Below, in pieces: positions 63,351 through 64,000 of a stretch of DNA of 64,000 bases. The notes below the pieces were generated by a model. The model was given only the letters and a program-made list of their open reading frames with translations. It did not search any database and had not been told where the DNA came from. Origin of the DNA: Bacteroidales bacterium (GTDB lineage: Bacteria > Bacteroidota > Bacteroidia > Bacteroidales > P3); contig JAGBJI010000005.1 of assembly GCA_017934545.1 (NCBI GenBank), forward strand, positions 124,001-188,000. The letters are read 5' to 3'. Both the position numbers and the translations under genes were made by a program. The number at the start of each line of letters is the position of its first letter. Positions within the stretch are counted from its first letter, which is position 1.

Positions 63351-64000
63351 ATGAAAAAAATGACAATAAGACAATGTATTGCGGCGGCGATTATACTGAT
63401 TGTGCCGATGGTTTGTTCTGCACAGTGGGATAAATATTTTGAAAACAGAGGTCTTCGGATTGATTACACACATTCGGGACGTCAGGGCGTGGACTATTTC
63501 ACCATTGAGGCAATGAAAGAGATTCCGTTCTATTCCGCAAGCCGTACCAACTTGATTGACTTCACTGACAACGGGGCATATCTTATCAGTTTATACGACA
63601 AATCCACGGGAGAGTTGATTTTTTCCAAAGGAGTGTCGTCGCTGTTCAACGAATGGTTGTCTACCGAGCAGGCAAGCAAGATGTGCGGCAGTTTCGAAGA
63701 AGTCGCAATTGTGCCGTGTCCCAAAGCGGAAGTGGAAGTTGAGATAGCGTTTTCGGTAAGGGACAGTGCAAACCGTTTCAAAGAAGTTGTACGCTACGCA
63801 ATTGACAAAAGTGAGATACGCAGCGTTGAGGTGTTTACAAAAAAAGCCAATCCCATGCGGCCGAAACTGATAACGCTCAACCGAACCGACAGAGAGATAA
63901 ACCAAAGAGTGGATTTGGTGTTGATTCCCGTAGGTTACACGGTGCAGGACAAGGAAAAAATGATGCAGGATTTGAACGACATGGCTTCATATATGTTTTC
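63351..64000 (+). CDS. M64-family (IgA) metallopeptidase, N-terminal part (cut by window edge)
   Basis: 216 residues are visible. The signal peptide is MKKMTIRQCIAAAIILIVPMVCSAQ. The mature part matches the M64 N-terminal domain: WDKYFENRGLRIDYTHSG, SRTNLIDFTDNGAYLISLYDKSTGELIFSKG and SSLFNEWLST. It then enters the catalytic domain (LNRTDREINQRVDLVLIPVGYT). The zinc HExxH motif would lie beyond the right edge. M64 enzymes are secreted peptidases, the founder cleaving IgA. It starts 19 bp after glsA. Confidence 0.85.
   Translation, partial: MKKMTIRQCIAAAIILIVPMVCSAQWDKYFENRGLRIDYTHSGRQGVDYFTIEAMKEIPFYSASRTNLIDFTDNGAYLISLYDKSTGELIFSKGVSSLFNEWLSTEQASKMCGSFEEVAIVPCPKAEVEVEIAFSVRDSANRFKEVVRYAIDKSEIRSVEVFTKKANPMRPKLITLNRTDREINQRVDLVLIPVGYTVQDKEKMMQDLNDMASYMF

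Overview
The window looks like a chromosomal stretch of a low-GC member of the Bacteroidetes, most likely Bacteroidales. The evidence is a serine palmitoyltransferase of the Bacteroides sphingolipid type, a PorG/UppS/BamA/OmpH/OmpH gene block, two secreted proteins with C-terminal type IX secretion (T9SS) sorting domains, a TonB-dependent receptor, and promoters of the Bacteroidetes form TTTG-N19-TAnnTTTG. No rRNA genes, CRISPR array, insertion sequence or prophage was seen. One tRNA gene is present.

Layout. 1-3.2 kb (minus strand): spt (cut by the left edge), deoC, an LUD/ferredoxin protein and rpiB. 3.4-5.6 kb: a very AT-rich gap, nadA and a small secreted protein behind a strong RNA hairpin. 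5.8-9.2 kb: a large BspA-like leucine-rich-repeat T9SS cargo with a long structured 5' leader. 9.8-14.4 kb: an intact PIN toxin-antitoxin pair, urocanate hydratase, a Tat-signal flavoprotein and a second PIN pair whose toxin is split. 14.9-20.3 kb (accessory in character): a RecD-like helicase, a structured RNA, a NERD-domain membrane protein with two small membrane proteins, a 72-bp copy of the helicase 3' end, and an AAA_14/DUF4143 ATPase. 20.8-26.2 kb: a TonB receptor followed by an ABC transporter and a YtrA-like GntR regulator. 26.4-30 kb: an HMA-AraC fusion regulator, a choice-of-anchor-L T9SS cargo and a LuxE-like enzyme. 30-42.5 kb: mrdA, rodA, a frameshifted HHH/beta-barrel gene, a YjbR-like pair, a flavodiiron protein, a glycosyltransferase, rlmN, a TIGR01212 radical-SAM gene, a LutA-like protein and terC. 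42.6-44.4 kb: an ATPase/STAS-like pair and tRNA-Leu. 44.5-63.3 kb is mainly housekeeping: ompH x2, bamA, uppS, porG, aspS, an S41 protease, lysS, a third ompH-like gene, gpsA, a DPP3-like lipoprotein, polA and glsA. An M64 peptidase gene runs off the right edge.

The most unusual feature is a family of intergenic elements. Eight copies are each exactly 105 bp. All share a terminal inverted repeat built on GCCCTTTCWGAAAGTAA and three internal A-tract/5-bp core/T-tract units phased at about 11 bp. The cores come from a small set (TCACA, CCTAT/ATAGG, TCAGA). Three further elements (16.4, 20.4 and 62.2 kb) keep the architecture but use quite different core words. This family is the best candidate here for something undescribed.

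Other points of interest are a structured leader ahead of the BspA gene, a structured RNA at 16.7 kb, a G8 tract that puts an outer-membrane gene out of frame, a DNA polymerase I that appears to lack its proofreading domain, and the NERD module lying between two copies of a helicase gene end. All assignments come from reading translated sequence and motifs; no database search was run.
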